A stretch of 64,000 nucleotides of DNA from Riptortus pedestris (taxonomy: Eukaryota > Arthropoda > Insecta > Hemiptera > Alydidae), in NCBI GenBank assembly GCA_019009955.1, contig CM032230.1:125299501-125363500 (forward strand), written 5' to 3'. Within the stretch, counting starts at the first letter, position 1, and each line of letters opens with the position of its first letter. A model generated the notes under the pieces. The model was not told the origin of the DNA, did no database searches, and worked only from the letters and a program-made list of their open reading frames with translations. The position numbers and the translations under genes were made by a program. This document shows, piece by piece, positions 12,092 through 24,054 of this stretch.

Positions 12092-12595
12092 AAAAGTCCG
12101 TCATGCAGGGGCTGCGTAAACTAAGCAGATTTCCCACGTGAATTTTTACAATAGAGAAACCTGCCTAATAACAACTGTAGTAGTAAGAAACCTCTAAACC
12201 TATTCACGAGGTAGGAATAGTTACGGAAACGGCCGCCAGAGCTCTCGGCGGAAAGTCCGAACAGCCGACTCCTGGCGACCACACACAGAATACAAATGCA
12301 AATATCTCGGTTAATATTAATAATAATAATAATAAGATACAGAATAAATGTATAGAACAATATTCATAGTAAATATAATTTGCAATAAGATTCAATTATA
12401 TAATTTTTCGATCCGACGCATAATAACGGAGATATTTTGAATTTTCAAACCTCCTCTAAACCCCCCCCCACCTTAAGGTCCGATTTCAGCCATAACGAAC
12501 TTGATCTTCCTTTTTACATAAAACGATTAAATTCCGAGTTTGGTAACGATCAAACAAAAATTGCGACCGCTAGTGAGTTAACACGTATATATATA

Positions 12596-12644
<49 letters not shown>

Positions 12645-12759
12645 GGACCTCATTTTCGTCATCTCCTGGGTAGGATCGATGGACATTTGAAGAAATTTTT
12701 CGAAACTCGCGTCATGACTACGACCTCAATAGCTGATTTCCCTTGAGGGTAATCTGCTA
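12092..12759 (+). mobile_element. HINE-like element, type A, full length
   Basis: Left end AAAAGTCCGTCATGCAGG with the first hairpin, then AGCAGATTTCCC...GAGAAACCTGCC as the second hairpin. The body carries the ATCTCGGTTAATATT block, the C-rich CCCCCCCCACC stretch, then CGACCGCTAGTGAG, a (TA)n tract at about 12583-12642, GGATCGATGGACATTTG, and a right end GATTTCCCTTGAGGGTAATC-TGCTA. The left body also holds GAACAGCCGACTCC. A SINE starts directly at its right end. Confidence 0.88.
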
Positions 12760-12762
12760 TCA

Positions 12763-12990
12763 GGGGCTCAGGTTAGCCATGTGAGTTAAAGCGTTGCCTT
12801 TAATCTCACATGGTAAACCAAGAGTGGCGAGTTCGATTCTTGCCTCGACAAAGGAATTTATTTAGTGACGAATTCATTAAATAAAATCCTGAGTCCCACC
12901 CTGGTTAGAAAATGGTGGTTACCTGTAGATAACCCGTCCCAATTTGCCTTAGTTGCAAAAACTGGACCTTCATAAATAATAATTATAACA
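12763..12990 (+). mobile_element. tRNA-derived SINE
   Basis: Complete copy: head GGGGCTCAGGTTAGCC, tRNA-like arms TGTGAGTTAAAGCG, box B GCGAGTTCGATTCTTGCC, core TTATTTAGTGACGAATTC, hairpin CCACCC/GGTGG, TGTAGATAACCCGTCCC, and a TAAATAATAATTA tail. It abuts the right end of the HINE-like element within about 3 bases. Confidence 0.85.
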
Positions 12991-13480
12991 ATATCTAACC
13001 TAACCTCTCACTCTCATAAACCTAACCTATTCTCTAAACTGTCAAAATCATTGCGAATATTAAATTCCCCCCTGCCAAAAGGATGAATAATCTTTGCAGT
13101 ATTGTCCCGTTTAAAAGAGGAAACCCAGATTTCAACAATGCCAATCTAATTCAACAACAAACAAATTTCACTTAAAACCAGTAGAGAATAACCACGGATT
13201 TGGTTACTTTCTCTCTTGCACTGGAAGACAAAATTATACATTCACCCTTGACTTTAGAAAATTACGGTAGAAAGCTGCTCGCTCACCTTTGGACATATTG
13301 CGCAGATTGAAATCTTATTATTTACCGTACAATTTTCTTGGGTTTCACTCTGTAACACGTAACACGTTTTCCCTAGAACAATGACAGAGAGTTCATAACT
13401 TTGAGTTTGAAATTTCCCTCATTTATCTTTGGTTTTTTGCAAGCAACTTGAAAGTATGAACATGGTCATTCAGTTATTTT

Positions 13481-14066
13481 ATCAGATTTCCCTTAAGGGG
13501 AATGGGCTACTCAGGTTGTACTCATGACGCGATTTTCAAAAATATCCTGAAATGTCCAGCGATCCTACCTAGTGGACGACGAAAATGAGGTCCGTTCAAA
13601 GTAATACATATTTGCCTATCTAACTACAATACATTTTCGTCTGTTGCCGCTCTAGCGGTCGGAATTTTATCTTTTCATTAGCAAACTCAATATATGAGTT
13701 TTATTTAAATAACTAAAGATCAAATTCGTTAGCTGCTAAAATCGAACAGGGTGGAGAGGGTGGGGTTTATAGGATGGGAAATTATGAAATTTCTTCGTCA
13801 TTATACGGTGGATCAAAAAATGATAAAGAACCGAACTTATTGAAAAGTAATCTTCTATAAATTTGATGATAAATTTGTTCTCTATCTTGAATAATAACTA
13901 AGATCTGAATTTCTGAATTTTCAGTATTCAGAATACCCCCTCTTCTATACATTAATAAGTTTTTATATTATGAAGCATTTTATTCGTAGCTTAAATATCA
14001 AATATTGTTTAAAATGAACTTTCACTGCGTGAGGTGCATGAAAATATGTATGTGTGATGACGTCAT
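13481..14066 (-). mobile_element. HINE-like element, type B
   Basis: Minus-strand copy entered from the right end (CAGATTTCCCTTAAGGGG), then GTACTCATGACGCGATTTTC, AAATGAGGTCCGTTC, GCCGCTCTAGCGGTCGG (internal hairpin), a replaced microsatellite (no (TA)n), and the type B arm to TATGTGTGATGACGTC. The left terminal hairpin is lost. This is one of the few copies in which the (TA)n is absent. Confidence 0.8.
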
Positions 14067-14273
14067 ATTTTAAGATTTTACGTTCTTAACTCGAAAATGT
14101 TTTTTTGATCTGTACAATAATAATATATTATCACTCTTACCGAAACATGAATTCCGTGACGTAAACCGAATCATCCGGTCGCACAGACCGGGAAGGTTTA
14201 ATACTAATTCCCATCAACAAATTCGTTATTTTTATTTATTGTTTGAATAACTTGTATCACATTTAATCTATTA

Positions 14274-14699
14274 TTGTCATTTTTAATCCTTTCATTGAAA
14301 TCATTGTCATTCGTGCGATATATAGATCGTGACGATGACCGTTTTATTGGTCCATGGCTCGTGGAAGGCTCCATAGCAAATCATATGCTATGTAAAACAC
14401 ACACGAAAAGAATACGATCAAACAGTGATAAAAGCTATAATGAAAGGTACACAACATACGTAAATCGAATCACCCCGTATCTTAGACCAGCAATACGTAG
14501 GCTGTTAACCGAAACAAGAGGTATACGAGACCAGAGCAAAACGAGCTATTGCTAGTCAAGGTCGCGTGACGTTGACAAACTAATCCAAAACACTTTCTGT
14601 GTGTAGAGGAAGGTAAGACTCACAGCTAATGAGGTGGGGAGCCCGCCAATATTAGCAGGTCTACCAATACATGAAATATAAAATTCTCTACCGGCCTGT

Positions 14700-14735
<36 letters not shown>

Positions 14736-15060
14736 GGGATTATAGACCTTTTAAGATCTTTAGTGGCCCGAGCTTTTTAAACTTGAGGGAGTTGCGTTCA
14801 TAGCTTTTATTGTGTGACCAACTCGGCATACAACCCCCGTTAACCAAGGAGAACGAGTTGTCTCCAATAGACTGACGGGCATCTGGCGGTATTGTCGTTC
14901 CGACGAGCTGTCAGGCAGATTTAGTCACCAGACTCCCGACATTCCAGTGTCGCTACGAACAGCGTGCTCTGCTAGTGGGCCTGTGAACCAATTCTGCAGA
15001 CACCCATTCCAGTACAGACCATCTTCGATGTTGCTAAACATAGATTAACTACGATTCCAA
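14274..15060. other. GC-richer unassigned segment with (TA)n
   Basis: Two GC-richer blocks (14280-14690 and 14740-15060) are separated by (TA)n at 14701-14733. An open frame of 93 codons at 14274-14555 is basic and arginine-rich in its second half but matches no family I recognise. The second block has no long frame. It could be a remnant of an unknown retroelement or a noncoding exon. Confidence 0.3.
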
Positions 15061-15705
15061 TAAATTGGCCAAACATTTTTATATAATATACCATGCAAGT
15101 TTTTTTTTTTTTTTTTTTTTTTTAATAAATCTCTATTTTATCTAAGATTGTTTTGCATTGAATGTAATATATATTACGTCATATACTTACCAAAGACTTA
15201 GCAAGTGCTTTTTGTAAGATGGGAGTACGTTAGAGAATTTAGTCCAAGGAGAAGGCTGGTTTGGCGAAGAAGGAAGTTGATTTATTCTGCTCGTTGCAAA
15301 CTCTTCTTAAGGAGTACTCTTAATTGCACTTGAACCTGTAATGTATTTTCTCATTCCTGGCGGTTTTTAAGCCCTTTCAAAGCCGGTCTTGTGACTTTTA
15401 TGGATTAGTGAAAGTGACATAAGAAAACGAAGTTGGTTTGAATATCCGGTTTTTCTGAGCACTCATTCCCTTTTATGCCGCAGTGTTACGGGATCCACGA
15501 GACAATTGATTTAGAGTGACCAAATTTCGTTCTCTGAAATATATTTACGAGTATGTGTATATTTAAGATAGTGTACCTGTAGATTGCTGTAGACTGTCTA
15601 AAAAAGTCTGAAATTATTAATTCATTGTCTCAGCAGCCACAGATTAGCAAATTGATTCACAGACTGAGTTGAAGAACGGTTTCAAAGATTATACCACCAA
15701 AGGAG

Positions 15706-16671
15706 AAAAAAAAGTCCGCCACACAAGGATTGCGAAAAATAAGCAGATCTCCCACGTAAAGTGTTACAATAGATAATTCTACATACTTGTACTTATTAAC
15801 AAATTCTTCAATATTTTGTGAATAAATACAAATGAGAAATTTTTCAGTCAATTTACATTTTAATAACCTCCACAACGAAAAGCGTCTGAATTTTAAACAA
15901 ACCGGCAGCCAACGTCTCAGATCTGAATAGATATATAGAAATATTCTTGTCAAAAAAAACAAAAAAAAAACAACTACTGAAATATATCTGAATATAATAT
16001 ATTAATTTTATTGAAAACTATTTATTATATCTAGTACTGTAATATATAATGAACCAGAATCATTTTTACGTCAATCACTCTAATTTTAGTACTCCAAGAA
16101 CAAGAAACGGGGGTGGGGGATCAGCACGTATTTGCATGTATCTCATCAAGTAAATGTTAGTTGAAAACAATATTTGATAAAGTTGTAACAGAGTGGTTCA
16201 TCATATAACACAGTATTGATTTGTGTGGCATGAGAAGGAGTAAGGGGTTTTGATGAGAGCTGAAAACTAAAAAAAATGCAAATATCTCGTTTAATATTAA
16301 AGATAGAGAATAAATGTACTTATCAATATTTATAGTAAATTTAATAGGCAATAAGATTGTATCTATACAATTTTTCGATTCGTCTTATAAGAACGGAAAT
16401 ATTTTTTAAAACCCCCTCAACCCGCCCCCTCCCACTGGTCTGATTTCAGCCGTTAACGCAGGTGACCTTTAATTTAGTATAACGGGAACGATACGACAAG
16501 AGCGGTAACCGAAAAATATGTAAGTGTGTATGTGTACATATATATAGTTTTTAACGGATCTCACTTTCGCCCCCTACTAGGTAGGACCGCTTGACATTTG
16601 AGGATGTTTTCCGAAAATCGCCTCGTGACTACGACCTCAATTGCTGATTTCCCTTGTGGGTAATCTGCTAA
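15706..16671 (+). mobile_element. HINE-like element, type C
   Basis: Left end AAAGTCCGCCACACAAGG (diverged), AGCAGATCTCCCACGTAAAG, then the extra type C segment (about 15840-16110, with GTCTGAATTTTAAAC, AACTATTTATTATATCTAG and AATCACTCTAATTTTAG). That is followed by the type B arm (ACGTATTTGCATGTATCTC), the core, and the right end GATTTCCCTTGTGGGTAATC-TGCTAA. The microsatellite is short (TGTACATATATATAG). Open frames on both strands inside it are shadows. Confidence 0.82.
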
Positions 16672-17345
16672 AAACGTGGCTAATGCTGCTCTACTATCTT
16701 CGCCTTTTATATCTGGTCAATTGTCCCATTTAGTTTCTAATCGCGGGAAAAACCAAAGGTTGATTAAATCAGAAAGAACATTTATTTGTATAATTGTCTT
16801 TAGGTCATAAAGAGATCAAGAACCGAATCCGTCATTGAGCAACATCTCTGGCATTCGTTATGACATTCCTTGACGTCAAATTCGAATAGATTTCATTTTT
16901 ACGCTGTAAAAGTGTTAAATAATCTGGTCTATTTTAACACTTAATGCAAATTCAAGATACAATTATCTATTTTTTTTATATATACCATGAAACCATTAAG
17001 TAATCAATTAATCGTAATGATATTAATTTACAATCCTCAACGGTTTTTTCCCCCTCAAGTTATTTAGGATGTATTACGTCTTGACAAAGTAAAGGCTTAG
17101 GATAAGATAAAATGAGAGAAGTCAGATTGTAGGAAGGAGTTTTGTGTAAATATCTTATCTAATCTTAATTTACAATTAGCTCCCATCGGTAGCCTAGTGC
17201 ATAGTTTAGTGTTTTATGCTTCCTATTACATGGCCTTTTTCTCGTAAGTACTAATTATGTATTTTTATAGATCATTAGTACCAGTGCTCGGCTCATCTAC
17301 TCACGAGGAGCTACAATAATTGCTAGCATACGAACTCGTGTGAGT

Positions 17346-18075
17346 AAAGTCCGTCGCGCAGGGCTGCACTAACTAAGCTGATTTTATCTGACCACACATT
17401 TTATATTTCTATGAAGAAAACCATTGAGTGCAAGGGGGATGAGTTAATGAAGGCTGAAAAAAAAGAAAGCACGCTATAACTCGCTTATTGCTTGAGTTAG
17501 GAAAGTATGCATAGGTCACCAATTGTAGAGCGTCAATAATTTGATAAGACTTCTTCTAGGGAAGCTGGGACTTTCAGAGCAATAGCTCCAGCTTCATTGA
17601 CTATTTTTGAAGAACGTTAGAGAGAACTTTATTATTTATTAACGTCCACTTTTTGCAACTCAGGCTAATTGGGATAGAGAGAACTTGTCTGTAAAAGTAT
17701 AAAACAATATAGAATAAAGTGATTGATGTTATAACACCTTATTGCTATGTGTAAGAGTGGGGGTTTACTGAAGGCTGAAAACTAAAAAGTGCAAATTTCT
17801 CTGTTAATATTCATGATAAACCAATTACGTATGACAACATTTTTGGCAATTAAATTTGTAATAGCATTGGGTCTACACAAATTTTTCATCCGACGTAAAA
17901 TTACGAAGATATTTAAAATTTTCGAATCCTCCTCTCTATTCCCTTCCTCCGGTCCGGTAACGATTAGACAAAAACTGCGACCGCTAGAGCGGCAACAGGC
18001 AATGTGTTATATACATACACCTCATTTTCGTCATTAACTAGGTAGGATCGATGGACATTTTTAAAAATTTTTTGC
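17346..18075 (+). mobile_element. HINE-like element, type D, right end missing
   Basis: Left end TAAAGTCCGTCGCGCAGGG, then a first module (TTATTGCTTGAGTTAG...) and a second core module (GGGGGTTTACTGAAGGCTG, TCATCCGACGTAAAATTACG, GACCGCTAGAGCGGC, CTCATTTTCGTC, AGGATCGATGGACAT). A short SINE piece interrupts it at 17633-17690. The right terminal palindrome is absent. Confidence 0.75.
17633..17690 (-). mobile_element. SINE fragment (3' end only)
   Basis: TTTATTAACGTCCACTTTTTG followed by CAACTCAGGCTAATTGGGA is the complement of the SINE's last 45 bases. No head or tRNA-like part follows, so it is a severely truncated copy or a deletion remnant inside the HINE-like element. Confidence 0.6.
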
Positions 18076-18270
18076 TGTATTATCCAGGGTAATAAAAACC
18101 GGGTTTCGATGACGTTTCAGAAATTTTGGTTTTATAACACGCCCCCAATTTCAGGTACCAAGGTTTTTGACTAGTTACTTACTACACTATGCCACCGGTC
18201 TGTACACAGCTTGTATTCAATACATTTAAATGCATATAACGCCTCAGCTTCAGAAATTGCTCAACTCAAA

Positions 18271-18326
18271 AGTTTAAAAGTCCGTCACGCAGGGGCTGCG
18301 TAAACTAAGCAGTATATATATATATA

Positions 18327-18366
<40 letters not shown>
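18271..18366 (+). mobile_element. HINE-like left end fused to (TA)n
   Basis: The left end AAAGTCCGTCACGCAGG through AACTAAGCAG is intact and then passes directly into (TA)n (18313-18364). The whole body between the left end and the microsatellite is missing, so this is a deletion derivative or a recombination product at the microsatellite. Confidence 0.7.
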
Positions 18367-18662
18367 TAGCTAAGGTACCCGGCTTCGCCCTGGAATTCAT
18401 TTGAGGCTGAATGGTGATGGTATTTTTTCGGCAAGACTTTACTTTGCACAATATTTTGACATTTCCCCGTTTCAGTGTTTAGGGTTAGTACCCGTAGTTG
18501 GTTTGGAATAGAAAATGAAATGTCGTGAATTTTTATTTCAGGCCTCCCTTACAACCCCCACACCCGATCTAACATACCCAATGGAATATAGGTTATTACC
18601 ATGTAAGAATTAATGCTACTTGATATATACTGAGTTGTTCGAATCGGTTCAACCGTTGGTGA
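18366..18662 (+). repeat. Repeat starting CTAGCTAAGGTACCCGGC
   Basis: The edge CTAGCTAAGGTACCCGGCTT is repeated in the opposite orientation at 48606-48625 (GCCGGGTACCTTAGCTAG). The far end of this copy has TTCGAATCGGTTCAACCG. A conserved CCGGG-type edge and an AATCGGTTCA phrase recall transposon-derived repeats seen in arthropods, but I cannot name the family. Confidence 0.4.
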
Positions 18663-18667
18663 CCAAT

Positions 18668-19223
18668 AAAAAGTCCGTCACGCAGGGGCTGCGTAAACTA
18701 AGCAGATTTCCCACGTGAAGTTTTACAATAGGGAAATCTGCCTAATAACAACTGTAGTATTAAGAAACCTTTCAACCTAAAACATTATTTAGGGCGTAAC
18801 AACCCAGTAGTTTCTAGCCCCAAAAAACAGTTGACCTAACCTCTAAACCTATTCACGAGGGGCGAAGTTATAGAAACGGCCGCCAGAGCTCTCGCCGGAA
18901 AGTTCGAACATAGCCTACTGGTGACCAGTATCACGCAGAATACAAATGCAAATATCTCGGTTAATATTCAAGATACAGAATAAATGAATAGAACAATATT
19001 TATAGTAAATTTAATTTGCAATAAGATTTATTCTATACAATTTTTCGATCCGACGCATATTAACGGAGATATTTTAAATTTTCAAAAATCCCCCTCTAAA
19101 CCCCCCCTCCCACTAGTCCGATTTCAACCATTAACGAACTTGATCTTCCTTTTTACATAAAACGATTAAATTCCGAGTTTGGTAAAGATGAAACAAGAAT
19201 TGCGACCGCTAGAGAGTTAACAG

Positions 19224-19305
<82 letters not shown>

Positions 19306-19424
19306 GAACGGACCTCATTTTCGTCATCTCCTGGGTAGGATCGATGGACATTTGAAGAAATTTTTCGAAACTCGCATCATGAGTACGACCTCAATAGCTG
19401 ATTTCCCTTAAGGGAAATCTGCTA
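18668..19424 (+). mobile_element. HINE-like element, type A, full length
   Basis: This is the cleanest long copy. Both left hairpins are exact (ACGCAG-GGG-CTGCGT and GCAGATTTCCC...GGGAAATCTGC). The body is complete, (TA)n runs from about 19228 to 19300, and the right palindrome GATTTCCCTTAAGGGAAATC is perfect before TGCTAA. About 80 extra bases sit in the left arm near 18780-18840 (between AAACCTTTCAACCT and ACCTAACCTCTAAACC). Confidence 0.9.
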
Positions 19425-19429
19425 ATAAA

Positions 19430-20100
19430 CAAAACATCTCATAAAAGACCCATTGTCGCTACGGGTGATTTAGGGCATTTCGTCAAAAATTAAATGGATT
19501 AAAAGGACAAAACACAAAAATAGTTGGTTAACAGAGCAGTCGGACATTGCTTCGAGCCGATTAAGAGATAGTAGGGGCTGTTTGTTGCTCAGCTGATATA
19601 GGCAGATGATAGGATGCAGTCCAATGAGGCAGCTGCAAGGTTTATTCCACATTCTGAAGAAGGCCAAAGGGGACAAGGCAACCGTCTCGTATATATAGAC
19701 CATATACTTGGCTTCTCCCATCCTAAGTAAGCTGACACAAGATTTTTCACCCTTACTCCCAGTTTTTTTACAAATTTTATTCTGTAGAAACAAAACGGAC
19801 GAACTGGTATTAGGATACTCCGGATAGGAATGAGCATTAAATTTTTAAAATAATATTCAATTTGTGAATCTCGTGAATGAATTACTTTCTATATCCAACA
19901 ATTTATGGGAGGGGATGAATTCTACTCCTGTTTTTCTTTCATATTAAATAGAAAGAAAAGTAAAGTTAGAATTATTAATTATTTCCTGTCGAATTTCATT
20001 CCATTTGTAGCAGCTTGGCCGGGCTCAATAACAACTCTTAACTTAGCCCCTACTAACTGCTACCTGGTCTCAGTGGCAGTGGTGCCATAAACTATTTATA
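19430..20100. other. Unassigned; overlapping antisense frames
   Basis: Two overlapping minus-strand frames (107 codons at 19470-19793, 82 codons at 19589-19837) lie in somewhat GC-richer DNA. Neither resembles a family I know, and each disrupts the other. A + frame at 19905-20090 is also unremarkable. It may be an eroded transposon. Confidence 0.3.
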
Positions 20101-20115
20101 CTAAAATATTTACTC

Positions 20116-20338
20116 GGGGCTCAGGTTAGCCATGTGAGTTAAAGCGTTGACCTTTATCTCACATGGCAAACCTAGAGTGGCGAGTTCGATTCTCGCCTGG
20201 GCAAAGGAAATTATTTAGTGACTAAATTCATTAAATAACATCCTAAAATCCCACCCTGGCTAGAAAAGGGTGGTAACCTGTAGATAACCCGTCTCAATTA
20301 GCCTGAGTTGCAAAAAGTGGACGTTAATAAATAATAAT
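20116..20338 (+). mobile_element. tRNA-derived SINE
   Basis: Complete copy near the family consensus: GGGGCTCAGGTTAGCC head, GCGAGTTCGATTCTCGCC box B, CCACCCTGGCTAG...GGGTGG hairpin and a TAAATAATAATAA tail. Flanked by AAAATATTTACTC (20103-20115) and AAAATAATTACTC (20339-20351), a 13-base target-site duplication with one mismatch. Confidence 0.88.
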
Positions 20339-20631
20339 AAAATAATTACTCTAATTTTAAAGTACCCACTTTATAAGTATTTATTGTGGGCAACCTCACA
20401 ATTACCTTTTAGTTTAACGTGAAAAATAATCAATATCATCGTTACTACTAAGAATCAGATATTAAAGAAATATTTTCCATAATATAAAAGTACAAAAAGT
20501 AAGCACATGAAGGAGTAAATATATCATCCTAATAATGCCAATCACCATCGCTGTGGGACACAAAACTAAATAAATAAAATAAAAAAAATAATATAAATGT
20601 ACTAGTATATAGGAATAACATAATTTTTTTA

Positions 20632-20834
20632 TTAAAAATATTTTAAATTGTTGTGTTTATTACTAGTCTAATGTTTATTAATTGTCTAATGTTTAATGGT
20701 CTAATGTTGATGTGTAATTTTTTATTTGTGTTTCAGTTTTTGTTATTTTTCTATAATTTTGTTTTCATTTTACATTGTGAAACTCTGAGCCAAATCGCCA
20801 AGATGCGGGTGCTCCTGTATAAATAAATAAAAAC
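20632..20834 (+). mobile_element. LINE-type 3' tail repeat
   Basis: Body with TTAAATTGTTGTGTTTATTA and repeated TCTAATGTTTA phrases, then GAGCCAAATCGCC, GGGTGCTCC and a TAAATAAATAAA tail. It is the best preserved of three copies (others at 580-840 and 2040-2432). Confidence 0.5.
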
Positions 20835-20864
20835 ATAAAAAATAATCGTTACTATGAGTTGGAT

Positions 20865-21115
20865 GGACAAATTTTATTTGTAATTGCAACCAGTCTTGTT
20901 TCAAGTTTTTTGTTCTATAAGTTGTAGTATTTACATATTTTCTGTATCTTGAAACTCAAGATTTTGCATTTTCCAATTTTCTGACTTCAGTGAACCCCCG
21001 CTCTAAGTTTAACAATAAGTTTATAATAATAATTTCATAACGCCATTAATTCAGATTTTATTTCTTGTCTCGAAAATGTTTATTTGGTCTGTATCATACT
21101 CGATGTGCCATGGGG
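20865..21115 (-). mobile_element. HINE-like element, type D fragment
   Basis: Minus-strand segment with TGTTCTATAAGTTG, AAGATTTTGCATTTTCC, TTCAGTGAACCCCCGCTC and GAAAATGTTTATTTGGTCTG, the joint between the two type D modules. Both element ends are absent. Confidence 0.5.
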
Positions 21116-21519
21116 CTCACATAGTTATTTCGATATAATTGCTTTCGATTTGGCATCTCAATTACATTTATATGAAGACAAATAATTATAAGATGCACTC
21201 TTTGGGTTACTACAGCACTAAAAAATGGAACAGTTTAAGCCATAATTAAAGTAAATCTAAAACATACGGACGATGTTGTTTTATGCACGTCACTGAGTAT
21301 ACTTGCATGTTTTGAAAAGCAGACCGTTCCTACAATAATAGATAATTCAGCGTCCATTGAGAAATTGTAGTCTCCAACTATGAGGAATGTTGTCTAGTAG
21401 TTTTCAATATGAAATATTTTTTGTTTGTTAGTATTCAAACATCAGAAGTTCTTAATTTGGATAAAGTTGTAGTTGATAATATTGGGTATTGCATTGAAGT
21501 ATATGTCGTGTGAACTGTC

Positions 21520-21590
21520 AACACTGTCCACGCGGGTTTCGAACCCACACACACTATGGCTCTAGGTTAACCTATAGGTTCTATTGATTA
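21520..21590 (-). mobile_element. tRNA-like box B relic
   Basis: The complement reads GTGGGTTCGAAACCCGC, a good T-arm with stem and TTCGA loop. No matching acceptor or anticodon arm can be folded around it, so it is not an intact tRNA. It is most likely the remnant of a different tRNA-derived SINE. Confidence 0.25.
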
Positions 21591-22404
21591 GTCAGTTAAT
21601 GAATTCCTGGATAACATAATGCAGCCATGTTTACTTCGTTAAGGCGTTTACTTCCTTTTCCTCTTTACAAACATTAGACTCTTCTCTAAAATTAATTCGA
21701 AGAATTGTGCATTCCTTCAACCAAGAGTCAAACAAGCAAGAGAGGCGCCCTAAATTAGTTTAGATGACTACATTTCCTGAAATTTACACTTTTTTTAGAT
21801 ATCCTGTAAGTGGAATTAATAATATTCCTAATTCTAATTTACTCTAAACGAGAATGCATTCCTTGATCTTAAATTAGTGATTTAATGAACGTGACTTACC
21901 TACGATATCTTGAAAACATATTGAAAATTATTTCAATGTTAATTATGAGAAAATGATTAGTTGATAATATCAAAACCATAGAAATATGTGATTATTTCCT
22001 CCCAGAGAGCTTTTATTTTTGAATTTAAAAAAAAACTATAAAATTAATTCAAGCATTGATAAAGGCCTTTTAAATGTCACATTTTCATTGTATGTGGGTG
22101 TTTTTCGGCAATTTAGAATTTCATATCGTCTTCCTTTACAAATTGCGTAGAATATATATATTAGCAGGTGGATTAAATTATGGGCGCATTCTTATGCAAA
22201 ATGTCAGATCGAACTGGTCGGCCTCAAAGGTGTATAACATTCAAGGATATCATTCACGACAGGTAGCTCGCATGGTTTGCTGATCATGTGAGCTGAATAC
22301 ACGTGTGACATATATAATACTGTTATTGATTGAATGTAAATATAATTCTACAATTCTTCCTTTCAGGTGCCATTTCATCGCATTTATTTTTTAAAAAATT
22401 GCAA

Positions 22405-23020
22405 ACATTTATTTGGGACGGTCCCAATTTTTGTTTGATCGTTACCAAACTTGATATTTAACCGTTTTATCTAAAAATAAAAGTTCAAATTAGTTACACA
22501 TGGCTGAAATCTGACCAGGGGGGAGGGGGTTAGAGGGAGAATTTCAAAAATTCAATATATCTCCTTTACTATAGGTCAAATTGAAAAATTGTATAGAACC
22601 AATCTTATTGCAAATTGAATGATTTATAAATCTTGTTCTATACTTATTTTCTTTATTATGAATATTAATCGAAACATTAGGATTTTATAGTTTTCCGCTT
22701 TCTGTAAACCCCCAATACTACTCATATCATATTAATAATAAGCTGTTATATCGTGAACCACTTCATTACAAGCTTAAATTCAAAATACTGTTTTCATTGA
22801 ACTTTTACTTTTTTAAAGCAAAAACGTTCTCTTGATCGCCCTCCCCCCACCCCTTCTTTTGTTCTTGGATTAGTAAAATTTGAGTGATTGAGACAAAAAT
22901 TATTCTGATTCATTATAAATTACAGCACTAGCTATAGTAAATAGTTTTCAATAAAATTAATAGGTTATATTCAGATATATTTCATAATTATATTTATTTC
23001 TGGAATATACAATAGTATGT
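22405..23020 (-). mobile_element. HINE-like element, type C core, ends missing
   Basis: Minus-strand copy from CCCAATTTTTGTTTGATCG through ATCTCCTTTACTATAGG and TATAGAACCAATCTTATTGC to the type C segment (GAGTGATTGAGACAAAAATT, ATAGTTTTCAATAAAATT, TATTCAGATATATTTC). No terminal hairpins. It lies between two near-identical direct repeats of about 50 bases (22350-22404 and 23023-23073). Confidence 0.75.
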
Positions 23021-23074
23021 CTATAATTCTTCAGGGGCCATTTCATAGCATTTATTTTTAAAAAAAGTTCAATG

Positions 23075-24054
23075 ATGTATATCTCAGAAATATTAACGAA
23101 ATGAAAACTACAATACCATTCACTTTACAAAACGTCACATAACTCATTGCATCACAAAAAAATATTATTTTGAGCTCTTTCATTGATGCTTGATAGCCAA
23201 CAAGGAAGACTGTTTTGTTTAACGACGTTTGTCGTTTACGACCATTAACGCGTAGGTTTGACGGGCGTTAAACCTAAATTGAGCATTAATTGACTGTATT
23301 TGGCCAACACGATTGTAAAGGTCTTTCATCTCTCATTGCTGGAGATATCTCACTCCAGGTCATCTTGTTTAATGGGGCTTGCTTGTAAGCTGAGTTGTTG
23401 GCTTACAAAAACTCTTTTCTGCTCGTTGTGGCTATATATTTCCTGGAACAATGTTCTTACACAAAAATAACACACACAGATATGTATATATTAGATATAC
23501 ATATAAACTCTAACTATTCAATATTACATTACAATATTGAAGACAAATTGCTTTAAATATGTATGTGGCTGAATAATCTGTCAATTTCTAAATATTGGGT
23601 CTATCAAATAACGTAGCGGAATTCATGGATCTATTTTTGCTACACTTTGGAAGGTTATGCATCCATTTCAAGTTTGGCACAGTTCTTATTCTCTAATATT
23701 TACGTTGTTTTGTTCCTATTAATTCTGTTCTTTATTTTTATTATTTTTTTTAAATCGTAATTCCAAGAAAATAGTCAGTAATATAAATGGAATCAACTAT
23801 ACAAACTTTTTTACTCATCGTAGGCATTTCAATAATGCGAGGTATCGGTATGAATGGTCCACAATGGCAGCACCGTTGTAAAAAAAAAAAAAAGTGACCT
23901 TATTAACTTCAATTAACCAATCTATGGCGTAAGGTCATGTTACTGACCCTCCACCATAGATTGGTTTAGCAATAAAAAAGAAAGTTTATGTGAAAATAAA
24001 TACATATATTTAATTATGAAACACTTTTTATTAATATGTTTGTTTGTGATACTC
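23075..24054. other. No gene recognised
   Basis: AT-rich DNA with a poly-A run at 23880-23893. No family-like reading frame. Confidence 0.5.

Noticed and set aside
12998..13040. CCTAACC-like repeats (also 18832 and 39219-39262), possibly telomeric TTAGG
   Set aside because: Only two or three irregular units at each place, too few to call telomeric sequence or to use for taxonomy.
21530..21560. Possible tRNA on the minus strand
   Set aside because: Only a T-arm-like hairpin is present; no acceptor stem or anticodon arm can be paired.
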